From Sphingobacterium sp. (lineage in GTDB: Bacteria; Bacteroidota; Bacteroidia; Sphingobacteriales; Sphingobacteriaceae), in contig JAITTY010000006.1 in assembly GCA_031286695.1 (NCBI GenBank), positions 682,001-746,000 on the forward strand: a DNA stretch of 64,000 nt, in the 5' to 3' direction. The position numbers and the translations under genes are program-made. Shown here piece after piece: positions 10,101-19,247 of this stretch. The first letter of the stretch is position 1; every line of letters starts with the position of its first letter. The notes under the pieces were generated by a model. The model worked only from the letters and a program-made list of their open reading frames with translations. It was not told the DNA's origin and ran no database searches.

Positions 10101-11157
10101 CGTATTGTCCGTTGAAGACACGGGGGCTGGTATTGCCGAAGAAGATATCGAGCGGATTTTTGAAAAGTATTATCAGATTCCAGGTGCAGGTACACAGGGT
10201 ACAGGTATTGGCCTGGCATTGGTCAAGGAACTTGTTGCAATACATCATGGAGAGGTGGAGGTATCTAGTACATTTGGGCTGGGCACTACATTTACGGTCA
10301 AGCTGAAAGTCGATCAAGTTGTCGCTCAGGAAAGCGAACCGCTCACGACTTCGCAGCGTCCCTTGATTTTATTGGTCGAGGATGATTCTGAGCTCCGGGA
10401 GTATCTGGGAAGTACCCTGCAAAGACAGTATGATGTAGTGTTCGCTGAAAATGGAGCTGTTGGCTATCAAATGGCGATGGTTAGGGTGCCCGATTTGATA
10501 ATCAGTGATATCATGATGCCTGATATGGATGGCTTTCAGCTTGTACAGCAGCTAAAACAGGAACGCAGTACAAGTCATATTCCGCTATTGCTATTGACGG
10601 CGAAAAACACCGATGCTGATCGGCAACGAGGCTATGATCTCGGCATAGATTCCTATTTGATCAAGCCTGTTACAGCAGCTTTACTCTTCAAGCGTATCGA
10701 CAATTTATTGAGTCGGCAGAAACAGATCAATGAACTGATTTTGGAAAGTTTAAATACCAAATCATCCTATTCAGATACCGATACCGCGCAAAAACCTCGT
10801 GAAGAGCTATGGCGAGAAAATGAATTTGTTCAGGATTTTATGCAGATTGTCGAGCAGCATATGCAGGATGAGGTATTAGACGCTGCTGCTCTGGCTGATC
10901 GAATGAATATGAGTCAGTCTACCTTATACCGCAAGTTGAAAGGTATCACAGGCAAAAATATCAATCAGCTCGTTCGCAAGATACGTATCCATAAGGCTGC
11001 GGATCTACTTCGGACAGGGAAATATAACGTGACTGAGGTGTCGTTTATGGTTGGAATCAATAGTGCAATTTATTTTCGGCAATGCTTTAAAGAGGAGTTT
11101 GGCCAGCTGCCTTCCGAATACCAAAGGTCTGACCACAAGGTCCGAGTTGTGTATTAA
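7159..11157 (+). CDS. hybrid two-component system sensor kinase/AraC-type regulator
   Basis: One-polypeptide hybrid two-component system of the kind that controls Bacteroidota polysaccharide loci: periplasmic sensing of an oligosaccharide leads to activation of the adjacent susC operon. I start at 7159 (MKNFLIIIVFLWQLAHVYGQ, a signal peptide) rather than the TTG at 7078. Order in 1332 residues: signal peptide; two seven-bladed beta-propellers made of Reg_prop repeats (W.AT..GLNRY-type motifs); Y_Y_Y domain ending near 770; one membrane segment (about 780-803); HisKA with phospho-acceptor H839 in THITHELRTP; HATPase with DNLLSNAYKYT, DTGAGI and GTGIGLAL; REC with phospho-acceptor D1117 in ISDIMMPD and lysine in LIKPV; C-terminal AraC/HTH_18. 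All catalytic residues appear intact. A strong terminator follows. Confidence 0.95.
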   Translation: MKNFLIIIVFLWQLAHVYGQPNNAHFFSLQDGLSNQQVLDIVHDDEGFMWVATELGLNRYAGKSFKSYYAADKQDGQSINSNEINTLLYADRKVYIGTRSNGLNVLDLGTNRFSYYTHDAANPKSIATNDITDMIEGKDGKLWLATYHQGVQHFDPVTGEFSHFNKKNFPGLPENSIWSLAEDQKRMLYIGHVNEGLTIMDPISHSLKRLTNHNTSGQLPDNEIKVLFCDQAGNMWIGTRKGLAVYHPASGKLQQVSLAGLAKNGNEPFVYAIKEIGHTLWIGAESSQLFLLQPSYGYDKRIEAVQHVERFDLGKGNNTMVQHITPDWFGNVWLALYGGGLGVVSHISRFFSVFPSDNMLPDRLATVSNVLVGENRTIRLATEGSGLVEMNAEGRLLRQITKNNGGADDFLLTAFKDQHQHVWLGLRKGGIAVQYAGSSVWKTIDLGEPVTEVRAIYEDHLGQIWFAAHQGVFIYDEGKGRVQKLLINKPMLGDYAPRTLMEDGKHNMWVGTYGQGLYVYDPQHKLLRKMDKGNGLQNNTINHLLRDRNDNIWVATNQGLAVQEAGKKIGDLSLLMPPGGNAWLFVNGLAEDQTGNIWCATKSGMLRYVPKERRFLQYDQSFGLPLGGFINASVGKDSEGRLYFGMQEGMCYFNPATIPSNLPTSPLSISRFIVFRSGESGTQVDKYPSPTKAIELNYDENSFRIELAVMDFALDGLVEFGYKLQGLNNDWIFLGNETNLDFRNIPYGEHELLIRTRMKNGQWSQDYQHLLIKIAPPFYLSLSAKIVYLLLVLLIGYIIISFYFKKMKAESELKLKERQHVQDEQLHAERMNFYTHITHELRTPLTLILGPLEDLSQEKQLAGKHRELVQTVQKSANRLFTLVNQLLEFRKVESQFKPFVPEAGSLDEMLADLTHKYKTLNHKPGLRVFSELPDEDIRTLFDAEIVQLIVDNLLSNAYKYTMSGYIKLSLRYEGTDLNHWAVLSVEDTGAGIAEEDIERIFEKYYQIPGAGTQGTGIGLALVKELVAIHHGEVEVSSTFGLGTTFTVKLKVDQVVAQESEPLTTSQRPLILLVEDDSELREYLGSTLQRQYDVVFAENGAVGYQMAMVRVPDLIISDIMMPDMDGFQLVQQLKQERSTSHIPLLLLTAKNTDADRQRGYDLGIDSYLIKPVTAALLFKRIDNLLSRQKQINELILESLNTKSSYSDTDTAQKPREELWRENEFVQDFMQIVEQHMQDEVLDAAALADRMNMSQSTLYRKLKGITGKNINQLVRKIRIHKAADLLRTGKYNVTEVSFMVGINSAIYFRQCFKEEFGQLPSEYQRSDHKVRVVY

Positions 11158-11180
11158 ATAGATATATAAAGATAATAAGT

Positions 11181-11221
11181 ATGCCCCTGCTATTTCTCCA
11201 TGGATAGGGGCATATTTTTTT
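11181..11221 (+). terminator. rho-independent terminator after the hybrid regulator
   Basis: ATGCCCCT (11181-11188) and AGGGGCAT (11206-11213) form a perfect eight-base stem followed by A and seven T. It insulates the regulator from the susC operon downstream. Confidence 0.85.
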
Positions 11222-11522
11222 AGCAGAAATCAGCCTTCCATGGCAGTCCGATAAAAAGCAAGATCAGCTTTTTGAAAATAGAAAATATGCCTTAAATATG
11301 TTAAAATAGCTGCTTTTGACTGAAAATTATATGGTTTTTGACGGATTTGTATACGATGGAATGCTGCCAAATCGGCTAAGTTTGAGGTATTAATCCAATT
11401 ATAAAATCTAGATAGGGGTGGCAACGATGCAAAAGAAATAACCAAAGTAAACCATAGTTTACCGTCATATTGTCCTGTCCGGCTAGATTGTATTATTTAC
11501 TGTTTAATTCGTATTGAAATTT
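11222..11522 (+). promoter_or_regulatory. control region of the first susC operon
   Basis: About 300 bases between the terminator and SusC. TAAGTTTG at 11377-11384 matches the -7 consensus TAnnTTTG, but the nearest TTTG (11346-11349) is 27 bases upstream, longer than usual. The hybrid regulator would be expected to bind here; I could not pick out its direct repeat with confidence. A 71-codon minus-strand frame here (11230-11445) has no protein-like features and is left out. Confidence 0.4.
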
Positions 11523-14500
11523 ATGAAAAACTTAAAGATTGCTTCTTTTTACACTATGTTGAGCGTGATGCCAACATTGCTGTATGCGCAGGAGAAGGTT
11601 ACGGGACAAGTTTTCAACAAAGCAAACGAGCCTATTGTTGGCGCGAGTGTACTCATCCTGGAAGGGGGGAAGGGGACCTCAACAGACAAATCGGGGAAAT
11701 TTGAGCTGAATGCTAACAAAGGAACGCTCGTCGTGTCATTTGTTGGGTATAAAACTCGTCGAGTTCCATTGGATGGAACAACAAATTTAAAAATCCAGCT
11801 CGAGGCAGATGAAAATGTATTGGAGGATGTCGTCGTTGTTGGCTACGGCAAACAGTCCAAACGTAATATTACAGGGGCGGTCAGCAATATTAAATCAGAG
11901 GATATTGTACGGTCGTCATCGACGACGACTGCTGGAGCTTTGGCTGGAAAGGTGCAGGGGATCTCGGTGCGGGCCAAAGATGCGCGTCCTGGTCGTGGTG
12001 CATCGATCGAAATCCGGAATATGGGCTCGCCACTCTATGTGATTGATGGGGTTGCTTATGGAGGTCAGGAAGGGACTGATTGGGTCGGTACACAGAATGG
12101 TTCCGGAGCAGATATCTTCAATTCGCTGAATCTCGAAGATATTGAGAGCATTTCTATTTTGAAAGATGCTGCAGCAGCGGTATATGGATTCCGTGCTTCT
12201 AGAGGTGTTGTATTGATTACCACCAAAAAAGGCGCAAAAGGAGAAAGCGCAAAAATCAATATCAATGGCTACCAAGGCTGGCAAAATTTGACACGTTTTC
12301 CGACCATGGCAAACGCGAAACAATATACGCTTGGATTGGTTGAGGCTGCACAGAATGAAAACCGCGATCCGAAGACGGTTTATACACCCGAGGAGTTGGC
12401 TAAATGGCAGGCTGGAACAGAGCCCGGCTACCAAGGCTATGATTATTATGATATGGTGATCCGTAAGAATATTCCACAGCGATATATCAATGCCAATGTC
12501 ACCGGTGGAAATGAAAAATCCAATTACTTCCTTTCATTGGGCCATCTCACTCAGGATGCAATGATTAAGGATTTCAATTATAAGCGAACCAATTTCCAGG
12601 CCAATATGGAAGCTGAGGTACTCAAAGGACTTACAGTTGGTACTCAGATTTCAGGAAGGCATGAGGGAACACAAGATGTTGGCTTACCAGGCGGAGATGG
12701 ATACTTCTCTTCGATTTTGGCTATTATGAAAAATAGACCAACTGTAGGGCCCTATGCAAATGACAATCCAGAGTATATCAATCATACCAATGATTTTCCT
12801 TATAACCCGGCTCTCTTTAGTCGCGATATCGCGGGCTATAAAGACAATAAATACCTTGCGGGAAATGTGAATCTCTTTGCGGCCTATAAGACAAAATTTG
12901 GTTTGTCGGCAAAAGGAACTGTTTCTTACAATTATACCAACAATAAATTTGAAGGCTTCCAATATACCTATGATGTATATCGGTACGAAAATAATGCCTA
13001 TAAGCGTACTGGAGGAAGTGATGCTGGCTGGCGTTACGATACCACGAGGGAGATTGTTTCTCGCTTTGCACAGTTCCAGATCGATTACAACAAGCAGATC
13101 GGGGATCACACTTTTGCCGGAATGTTAGGCTATGAGCGTTCAGACTGGGACCGGACGTATAAGGCATTGGGCGCAAATCCTTCGAACAATTATATTCCGT
13201 TGTTAAGACTGTCGGAACTCAATAGTTTAGCCGATGAATGGGCTTACGAGGCTAGGGCTGGATATATTGGTCGTATCAATTACAACTACAAGGGCAAGTA
13301 TCTTCTGGAGGTACTGGGCCGTTACGATGGGTCCTTTAAATATTATGAAGGTAAACGCTGGGGATTGTTTCCGGGAGCATCTGTCGGTTGGCGTATTTCG
13401 GATGAAGGATTCTTTAAATCCTTAAAATCCGTGGTTAGTGACCTAAAAATCCGTGGTTCGATCGGGCAAACAGGACTTGAAGAGGGCGTGGGAATGCATG
13501 GTTACCTTGCCGGATATAATTGGGCGGCTGGAAGCGCGGTATTGGATGGAGCCTATGTGCCCGGGGTACAGCCACGAGGTTTACCAATTCGCAACCTTTC
13601 CTGGGTTAAAAACACCAATTATAATATGGGTATCGATGCCACCTTGTTGAATAATAAGCTGACATTGACGGCCGATATCTTCAAAATTATTCGTACAGGA
13701 TATCCTGGCAAACGATATGATGTCCTATTACCGGCTGAAATCGGTTATGAGCTTCCAAATGAAAACCTTGGCAAGAACGGCTATTATGGTGCGGAAGGTA
13801 TCATCACCTATACAGATAAGGTGGGCGAACTCAATTATGTTGTCAGTGGAAATATGACTTTTTCACGTTATCGCGATTTAGAAACCTATAAACCCCGTTT
13901 TAGCAATTCGTGGAATGAATACCGTAACTCGATCGAAGACCGCTGGGGTGGCGTATGGTGGGGATATCAAGTAGTTGGACGATTTCAGTCGGAAGAAGAG
14001 ATCCGCAACCATCCGATCAATAATGATGGTCAGAACAATAGGACGCAACTTCCTGGTGATCTGATTTATAAAGATGTAAACGGCGATGGGGTTATCAATG
14101 ATATGGATCAGCGTCCGATCGGTTATCCGACGGGTTGGGCACCGATGATGAGCTTCGGTGGTCGGATAGGACTTGACTGGAAAGGCATCAACTTAAATAT
14201 TGATCTGGCCGGTGGTGCGGTGCAATCCTGGTTTCAGGATTATGAGCTACGTAATGCCTTCCATGGTGGGGGAAATTCTCCTGCCTACCTACTTGAAGAT
14301 AGATGGCATCGCAAAGACCCTTATGATCCAAACAGCGAATGGATTCCGGGACGCTACCCTGCGATTCGTAACGGCAACTCAGGTCCAAATAGTCGAAATA
14401 GTGACTATTGGTTGACCAATGTGCGTTACCTCCGTGTCCGTAACCTGGAGGTTGGATACAATCTGCCAAAAGCATGGATTCAAAAGATAAAGGCCGAAAA

Positions 14501-14645
14501 AATACGCTTCTATATCAATGCTTCAAATTTGATTTCGTTTGACAATGTCAAAGACTACCAGATTGATCCAGAGATCGAAGCTAATGCGGCAGTAGTATAT
14601 CCACAGCAAAGGGTATTTATGGTTGGATTTAATATGACTTTTTAA
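11523..14645 (+). CDS. SusC/RagA-type TonB-linked outer membrane receptor (first set)
   Basis: Outer-membrane TonB-dependent transporter that imports oligosaccharides together with its SusD lid. Start at the ATG at 11523 (MKNLKIASFYTMLSVMPTLLYAQ signal peptide); the TTG at 11514 adds three residues only. After the signal peptide come a carboxypeptidase-D-like beta-sandwich (VTGQVFNKANEPIVGASV to SFVGYKT), the TonB-box region EDVVVVGYGKQ, the plug (ITGAVSNI to KDAAAAVYGFRASRGVVLITTKKG) and a 22-strand barrel ending in aromatic VFMVGFNMTF, a proper C-terminal beta-signal. There is no STN domain, so it does not signal to an anti-sigma factor. The SusD gene starts one base after its stop, so the two are co-translated. 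Confidence 0.95.
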   Translation: MKNLKIASFYTMLSVMPTLLYAQEKVTGQVFNKANEPIVGASVLILEGGKGTSTDKSGKFELNANKGTLVVSFVGYKTRRVPLDGTTNLKIQLEADENVLEDVVVVGYGKQSKRNITGAVSNIKSEDIVRSSSTTTAGALAGKVQGISVRAKDARPGRGASIEIRNMGSPLYVIDGVAYGGQEGTDWVGTQNGSGADIFNSLNLEDIESISILKDAAAAVYGFRASRGVVLITTKKGAKGESAKININGYQGWQNLTRFPTMANAKQYTLGLVEAAQNENRDPKTVYTPEELAKWQAGTEPGYQGYDYYDMVIRKNIPQRYINANVTGGNEKSNYFLSLGHLTQDAMIKDFNYKRTNFQANMEAEVLKGLTVGTQISGRHEGTQDVGLPGGDGYFSSILAIMKNRPTVGPYANDNPEYINHTNDFPYNPALFSRDIAGYKDNKYLAGNVNLFAAYKTKFGLSAKGTVSYNYTNNKFEGFQYTYDVYRYENNAYKRTGGSDAGWRYDTTREIVSRFAQFQIDYNKQIGDHTFAGMLGYERSDWDRTYKALGANPSNNYIPLLRLSELNSLADEWAYEARAGYIGRINYNYKGKYLLEVLGRYDGSFKYYEGKRWGLFPGASVGWRISDEGFFKSLKSVVSDLKIRGSIGQTGLEEGVGMHGYLAGYNWAAGSAVLDGAYVPGVQPRGLPIRNLSWVKNTNYNMGIDATLLNNKLTLTADIFKIIRTGYPGKRYDVLLPAEIGYELPNENLGKNGYYGAEGIITYTDKVGELNYVVSGNMTFSRYRDLETYKPRFSNSWNEYRNSIEDRWGGVWWGYQVVGRFQSEEEIRNHPINNDGQNNRTQLPGDLIYKDVNGDGVINDMDQRPIGYPTGWAPMMSFGGRIGLDWKGINLNIDLAGGAVQSWFQDYELRNAFHGGGNSPAYLLEDRWHRKDPYDPNSEWIPGRYPAIRNGNSGPNSRNSDYWLTNVRYLRVRNLEVGYNLPKAWIQKIKAEKIRFYINASNLISFDNVKDYQIDPEIEANAAVVYPQQRVFMVGFNMTF

Positions 14646-14646
14646 C

Positions 14647-16497
14647 ATGAAACTACGATTTAAACTTACATATATAGGAATTGCATTATTGACTTTATCC
14701 TCGTTGAACAGCTGTAACCACGACGATTGGTTCGATAGGGATTCAAAGGCTTTGATTACCGATGCACAGCTTTGGAATGACCCGAAGCTATTGACTTCAC
14801 TGGTCGCCAATTATTACGATAGAATGCCAACACTACACGGTGTCTTTAATACAGGTGGCATGACCGAGTTGGACGATGCGATGTGGTCGGGACATCGTGA
14901 TCAAAATTGGCATAATGATTACCAGTTTGGCGACGATTATGGTCGCTACTGGGATTACGGACTGATACGGGATCTGAATCTTTCCCTAGAAAATATCGAT
15001 CAGTTAAGTACACAATTGTCTGATGCACAGCGCAAGCAGTATAAAGCCGAAATACGCTTTATCCGCGCTTTCGTTTATTTTGAGCTCGTCAAACGCATGG
15101 GCGGTGTACCGATCGTTACAACCCAGCTCATCTATGACTTTAGCGGCGATCCAACACCATTGCAGGTGGCACGTGCCAAGGAGTATGAAGTCTACGATTT
15201 TATTTACAAAGAACTGGAAGAGATCAAGGAAGATCTTGACGTTTATAAAGACAGCAGGACTAGAGCTAACAGGTATACGGTATTGGCCCTGGAAAGCCGT
15301 GCAATGCTTTATGCAGGATCGATTGCGAAATACAATAATCTGATGGCCGCTCCGATAACGACAGCAGGTGGAGAAGTGGGTATTCCTGCCAATATGGCGA
15401 CGGGGTATTACACCAAATCGCTGGCCGCTTCCAAGGAGTTAATGAACGGTCCGTTTGCATTATATAATGACAATGCGGATAAAGGAGCCAATTTTTACGA
15501 TATGCTCAATAAGAAAACTGGTGCTGAGGTCATCTTTGCAAAAGATTTTGTTACCAGTTTAAAAGTTCACCGCTTTGCTTATGACAATATTGTTAGAAGT
15601 CTAACCGAAGACAATGAGTCGTCATCGACGATTTCACCGTCATTGAGTCTTGTGGAAAGTTTTGATTACTTAGATGGTAGCAAAGGTACACTACATGATA
15701 AAAATAGCGCAGGAAATTACGTAGCCTACCAAAATATCAACGATATTTTTGCGAATAAAGATGCCCGTTTATTTGGTACGGTGATTTATCCGGGAACTTC
15801 TTTCCGGGGACGTGCTGTAAGTATCCAAGCTGGAGTGGCAACTTGGGGGACGAATGGAGCTTACCAGTTTACAGCAGCGCCACAACTGGGACAGAATTAT
15901 GCGAGTGGTGGTTTGTGGACCGGCTTTGATGGACCGCTTTATGACGCACAGGACGTCAGTAACACCGGATTCTATATCCGTAAATTTGTAAGTGATGCGC
16001 CGGCAGCCAGTACACGCGGTACATCAGCTGCTAACTGGTGGCCCTGGTTTCGTCTTGGTGAAATTTATCTCAACGCGTCAGAAGCTGCATTTGAGCTGGG
16101 ACAGACTGTGGACGCAAGAACTTACGTCAATAAATTACGCGAAAGAGCAGGATTTCCGGCCAATAGCGTTAGTAACCTAACGATGGATATTATCCGGAAC
16201 GAACGTCGTGTGGAACTTGCTTTCGAAGATCATCGTTACTATGATCTTAAAAGATGGCGTATTGCACATTTGGTGTGGGACGGATCGGAAAATGATCCCA
16301 ACGCTGTTGTATATGGACTATATGCTTATCGTGTCGTGCGTCCAGGGCATGCCGATGACGGTAAGTATATCTATGAACGGGTAAGACCTGCGCGTTTCAG
16401 AAAGGCACGCTTTTTCCGTATGGCCAACTATTATGCGTCCATTAGTCAGGATGTCATTAATAAAAATCCTAAAATAGTTAGAAATCCATTCCATTAA
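14647..16497 (+). CDS. SusD/RagB-family surface glycan-binding lipoprotein (first set)
   Basis: Partner of the preceding SusC: a surface-exposed lipoprotein that binds the target oligosaccharide and covers the SusC barrel. The signal peptide ends in the lipobox SLNSC, followed by NHDDWFDRD, which resembles the acidic lipoprotein-export signal for surface display. The N-terminal SusD-like domain has TPR-like helices (for example RFIRAFVYFELVKRMGGVP), and the C-terminal RagB domain carries NWWPWFRLGEIYLNASEAAFELG and ERRVELAFEDHRYYDLKRWR, both hallmark segments. 616 residues, a bit longer than the family's usual 500-600. Translation is likely coupled to SusC by the one-base gap. Confidence 0.95.
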   Translation: MKLRFKLTYIGIALLTLSSLNSCNHDDWFDRDSKALITDAQLWNDPKLLTSLVANYYDRMPTLHGVFNTGGMTELDDAMWSGHRDQNWHNDYQFGDDYGRYWDYGLIRDLNLSLENIDQLSTQLSDAQRKQYKAEIRFIRAFVYFELVKRMGGVPIVTTQLIYDFSGDPTPLQVARAKEYEVYDFIYKELEEIKEDLDVYKDSRTRANRYTVLALESRAMLYAGSIAKYNNLMAAPITTAGGEVGIPANMATGYYTKSLAASKELMNGPFALYNDNADKGANFYDMLNKKTGAEVIFAKDFVTSLKVHRFAYDNIVRSLTEDNESSSTISPSLSLVESFDYLDGSKGTLHDKNSAGNYVAYQNINDIFANKDARLFGTVIYPGTSFRGRAVSIQAGVATWGTNGAYQFTAAPQLGQNYASGGLWTGFDGPLYDAQDVSNTGFYIRKFVSDAPAASTRGTSAANWWPWFRLGEIYLNASEAAFELGQTVDARTYVNKLRERAGFPANSVSNLTMDIIRNERRVELAFEDHRYYDLKRWRIAHLVWDGSENDPNAVVYGLYAYRVVRPGHADDGKYIYERVRPARFRKARFFRMANYYASISQDVINKNPKIVRNPFH

Positions 16498-16509
16498 TCT
16501 TCTTGTACC

Positions 16510-17187
16510 ATGAAAATAAAATTTTTAAGCTTATTGGTAGCTTTTGCAAGTCTACTCGTTGTAGGTTGTGAATATGATAATTTTGAAGCCCCAAAATCAA
16601 CGCTTTCGGGACGCGTAGTTTATGAAGGAAAGGCGATTGGCGTTCGGAATAATGGGCCTCAATTAGAATTATGGCAGGATGGGTATCCGCTTCGCTCAGC
16701 AATACCCGTATATTTTGATCAGGACGGCTCTTTTTCTGTTAGTCTGTTTGATGGCGAATACAAATTGGTGCGGAAAGGAGATTCACCATGGCTACAACAG
16801 GCAACCGATACGGTTTTGGTGCAAGTGAAGGGCAATACGACAATTGATGTGCCTGTAACACCCTATTTCACGGTGACAAACGAGTCTTTTCAAAAAAATA
16901 ATAACAGTATTACTGCTAACTTTACGGTTAATAGAATAGTAGGCACGGCAAATTTGGAGTTTGTGCGACTTTACCTCGGTAAATCTGTTTTAACAGATCA
17001 GGTACAACGCGAGCTACGTGTGGATGCCAATTTGGCTAATGTTGCTTTTGGTCAACCGACAAGTATTGTCGGTGAATTGCCGGACAACCTGAAAAACCTC
17101 GATTATGTGTTTGCCCGAATAGGGGTGAAAGCTACGGTATCTGGAGAGTACTACTATACGGCAGTTCAAAAAATAGCTTTAAAATAG
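16510..17187 (+). CDS. DUF3823-type exported lipoprotein
   Basis: 225-residue lipoprotein with a lipobox VVGC at about residue 20 and a two-part beta-sandwich structure. The first half (SGRVVYEGKAIGVRNNGPQLELWQ) is a carboxypeptidase-regulatory-like fold and the second half carries ITANFTVNRIVGTANLEFVRLYLG, the pattern of DUF3823 proteins that often follow susCD in Sphingobacteriia and Bacteroidia. The function of these proteins is unknown; by position they are thought to act as extra surface glycan-binding proteins. It lies 12 bases after SusD, in the same operon. Confidence 0.8.
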   Translation: MKIKFLSLLVAFASLLVVGCEYDNFEAPKSTLSGRVVYEGKAIGVRNNGPQLELWQDGYPLRSAIPVYFDQDGSFSVSLFDGEYKLVRKGDSPWLQQATDTVLVQVKGNTTIDVPVTPYFTVTNESFQKNNNSITANFTVNRIVGTANLEFVRLYLGKSVLTDQVQRELRVDANLANVAFGQPTSIVGELPDNLKNLDYVFARIGVKATVSGEYYYTAVQKIALK

Positions 17188-17232
17188 CTTCAAAATAGGT
17201 GGTGATGGCAAGTGATATTGTCAGATTACGGA

Positions 17233-17259
17233 GCCACGGGAACATATCCCGTGGCTTTT
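17233..17259 (+). terminator. weak terminator-like hairpin inside the glycan operon
   Basis: GCCACGGGA (17233-17241) and TCCCGTGGC (17247-17255) form a perfect nine-base stem with a five-base loop, followed by only four T. It may reduce rather than stop transcription between the susCD-DUF3823 genes and the glycosidase genes, which commonly need fewer transcripts. Confidence 0.6.
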
Positions 17260-17307
17260 AGAGATGCAAAAAAATGGTCTAATGCTTATTTATTCTACTA
17301 AACCTTC

Positions 17308-19221
17308 ATGAAAAAAAACAAAATTTCAATCTTAGTTACCTTATTTTTAATACATGCTACATGCGGTGTTTTTGCTCAGGCTTATCGCAGCGGACCCACG
17401 GACAAAGATTTTGCAGGTTATTTATTTGCCTATTTCAAAGGTAATGCGGTCGCAGATGAGGCGGTTTGTTTTGCGATCAGTACGGATGGCTATACCTACA
17501 GAGCCTTGAATGAAAACCAGCCTATCCTGGATTCGAAGATGATTAGTAAAACTGGCGGTGTCCGGGATCCACATATTCTCCGTGGTGAAGATGGAAAAAC
17601 ATTTTATATGGTGCTCACGGACATGACTTCCTCTAAAGGCTGGGATTCCAATCGGGGGTTGACTCTGCTAAAGTCCGAAGATCTTGTGCATTGGTCTCAT
17701 CAGGCAATCGATATCCAGCAGCGCTTCAAAGGTCAGGAAACGTTGAAAAGAGTATGGGCACCACAGACTATATTTGACCCTTCGGTCGGTAAATACATGG
17801 TGTATTGGTCCATGCAGCACGGAAATGGTCCAGATATCATCTACTATGCTTATGCAAACAAGGACTTTACAGATTTTGAAAGCGAACCTAAAGTGCTGTT
17901 TCTCCCAAAAAATGGCAAATCCTGTATCGATGGCGATATTATTGCAAAGAATGGCTTGTTCTACCTTTTTTACAAAACTGAAGGACATGGAAATGGCATT
18001 AAGCTGGCGATAACGGATTCACTGACTTCGAGAAAATGGATTGAACAACCGGGTTATAAACAGCAGACCAATGATGCTGTGGAAGGATCCAGCGTTTTTA
18101 AACTCAATCAGTCGGATAAATATATCCTTATGTACGATGTCTATGGTAAAGGGAAGTACCAATTCTGCACCTCCGAAGACCTTGATCGCTTTCATGTAAT
18201 AGACCATCAAATTGACATGGATTTCCATCCACGGCACGGAACCATTATTCCGATTTCAAGGCAAGAAATTTTGGACTTGACCTCCAAATGGGGGAAACCC
18301 AAAGATATGGAATTCGCATTCAGGAAGAATCCAGTATTGGATGGCTTTTATGCCGATCCGGATGTACTCTATTCCAATAAAACAAAAAAATACTATATCT
18401 ATCCAACGAGTGATGGCTTTGACGGTTGGGGCGGCTATTATTTTAAAACTTTTTCTTCCACAGATTTAAGTCTTTGGAAAGATGAAGGGGTGATTTTGGA
18501 CCTGAAAAAAGATGTTGCCTGGGGACCTCGAAATGCATGGGCGCCTACCATTACGGAAAAGAAAGTCAAGAATGATTATAAGTACTATTATTATTTTACA
18601 GCAGCGCAAAAGATCGGTGTTGCGGTGGCTGATTTACCTACCGGGCCTTTTAAGGACGCGGGAAAACCTCTGATCGATTTTAAGCCTGAGGGTGTCAATG
18701 GCGGGCAGGAGATTGATCCGGCGGTGTTTAACGATCCAAAATCGGGAAAAAGCTATCTGTATTGGGGAAATGGTTATCTGGCTGTTGCTGAACTCAACAA
18801 AGATATGGTTTCCATTAAAAAAAATACAGTCAAGGTACTCACTCCTGATAAGACATTCCGCGAAGGTGCCTATGTTGTCTACCGCAAAGGACTCTATTAT
18901 TTCTTTTGGTCAGAAGATGATACCCGGAGTGAAAATTATCGGGTAAGATATGGAACTGCGACTTCCCCAGATGGACCGATCACTGTTCCCGAAAATAATT
19001 TAGTCTTGCAAAAGGATCCTGCCAAAGGCATTTATGGTACAGGACATAATTCTATTTTGCAGATTCCAGGTAAAGATGAATGGTATATTGTATACCATCG
19101 TTTTAATTATCCCAAAGGTATCGATATGGGCGATGCCGCTGGGTTTAATCGGGAAGTGTGCATGGACCGGTTATTTTTTGATGATCAGGGCCATGTATTG
19201 CCTGTCGTTCCTACACTTTAA
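17308..19221 (+). CDS. exported glycoside hydrolase with two GH43 domains
   Basis: Signal peptide (MKKNKISILVTLFLIHATCGVFAQ) then two five-bladed GH43 propellers in one chain. The first (about 35-330) has the base Asp in GGVRDPHIL (D87), the modulator in SCIDGDII and the acid Glu in AVEGSSVF (E259). The second (about 335-637) has GFYADPDVL (D350), GQEIDPAVF and REGAYVVY (E519). Both catalytic triads therefore look intact. GH43 enzymes cleave alpha-L-arabinosides, beta-xylosides or beta-galactosides; which one cannot be told from sequence alone. Next to a GH2 beta-galactosidase-like gene it probably trims side chains of the imported oligosaccharide. Confidence 0.85.
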   Translation: MKKNKISILVTLFLIHATCGVFAQAYRSGPTDKDFAGYLFAYFKGNAVADEAVCFAISTDGYTYRALNENQPILDSKMISKTGGVRDPHILRGEDGKTFYMVLTDMTSSKGWDSNRGLTLLKSEDLVHWSHQAIDIQQRFKGQETLKRVWAPQTIFDPSVGKYMVYWSMQHGNGPDIIYYAYANKDFTDFESEPKVLFLPKNGKSCIDGDIIAKNGLFYLFYKTEGHGNGIKLAITDSLTSRKWIEQPGYKQQTNDAVEGSSVFKLNQSDKYILMYDVYGKGKYQFCTSEDLDRFHVIDHQIDMDFHPRHGTIIPISRQEILDLTSKWGKPKDMEFAFRKNPVLDGFYADPDVLYSNKTKKYYIYPTSDGFDGWGGYYFKTFSSTDLSLWKDEGVILDLKKDVAWGPRNAWAPTITEKKVKNDYKYYYYFTAAQKIGVAVADLPTGPFKDAGKPLIDFKPEGVNGGQEIDPAVFNDPKSGKSYLYWGNGYLAVAELNKDMVSIKKNTVKVLTPDKTFREGAYVVYRKGLYYFFWSEDDTRSENYRVRYGTATSPDGPITVPENNLVLQKDPAKGIYGTGHNSILQIPGKDEWYIVYHRFNYPKGIDMGDAAGFNREVCMDRLFFDDQGHVLPVVPTL

Positions 19222-19247
19222 TCACTAAACCTAATGCACATAGTACA

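Noticed and set aside
11230..11445. 71-codon minus-strand frame upstream of the first SusC
   Set aside because: Lies in the expected control region; no start context or domain, so treated as noncoding.
11916..12434. 172-codon minus-strand frame within the first SusC gene
   Set aside because: Composition follows the codon pattern of the opposite strand; no protein-like features or start context. SusC on the plus strand explains the region.
12684..13109. 141-codon minus-strand frame in the same gene
   Set aside because: Shadow of SusC; no recognisable domain.
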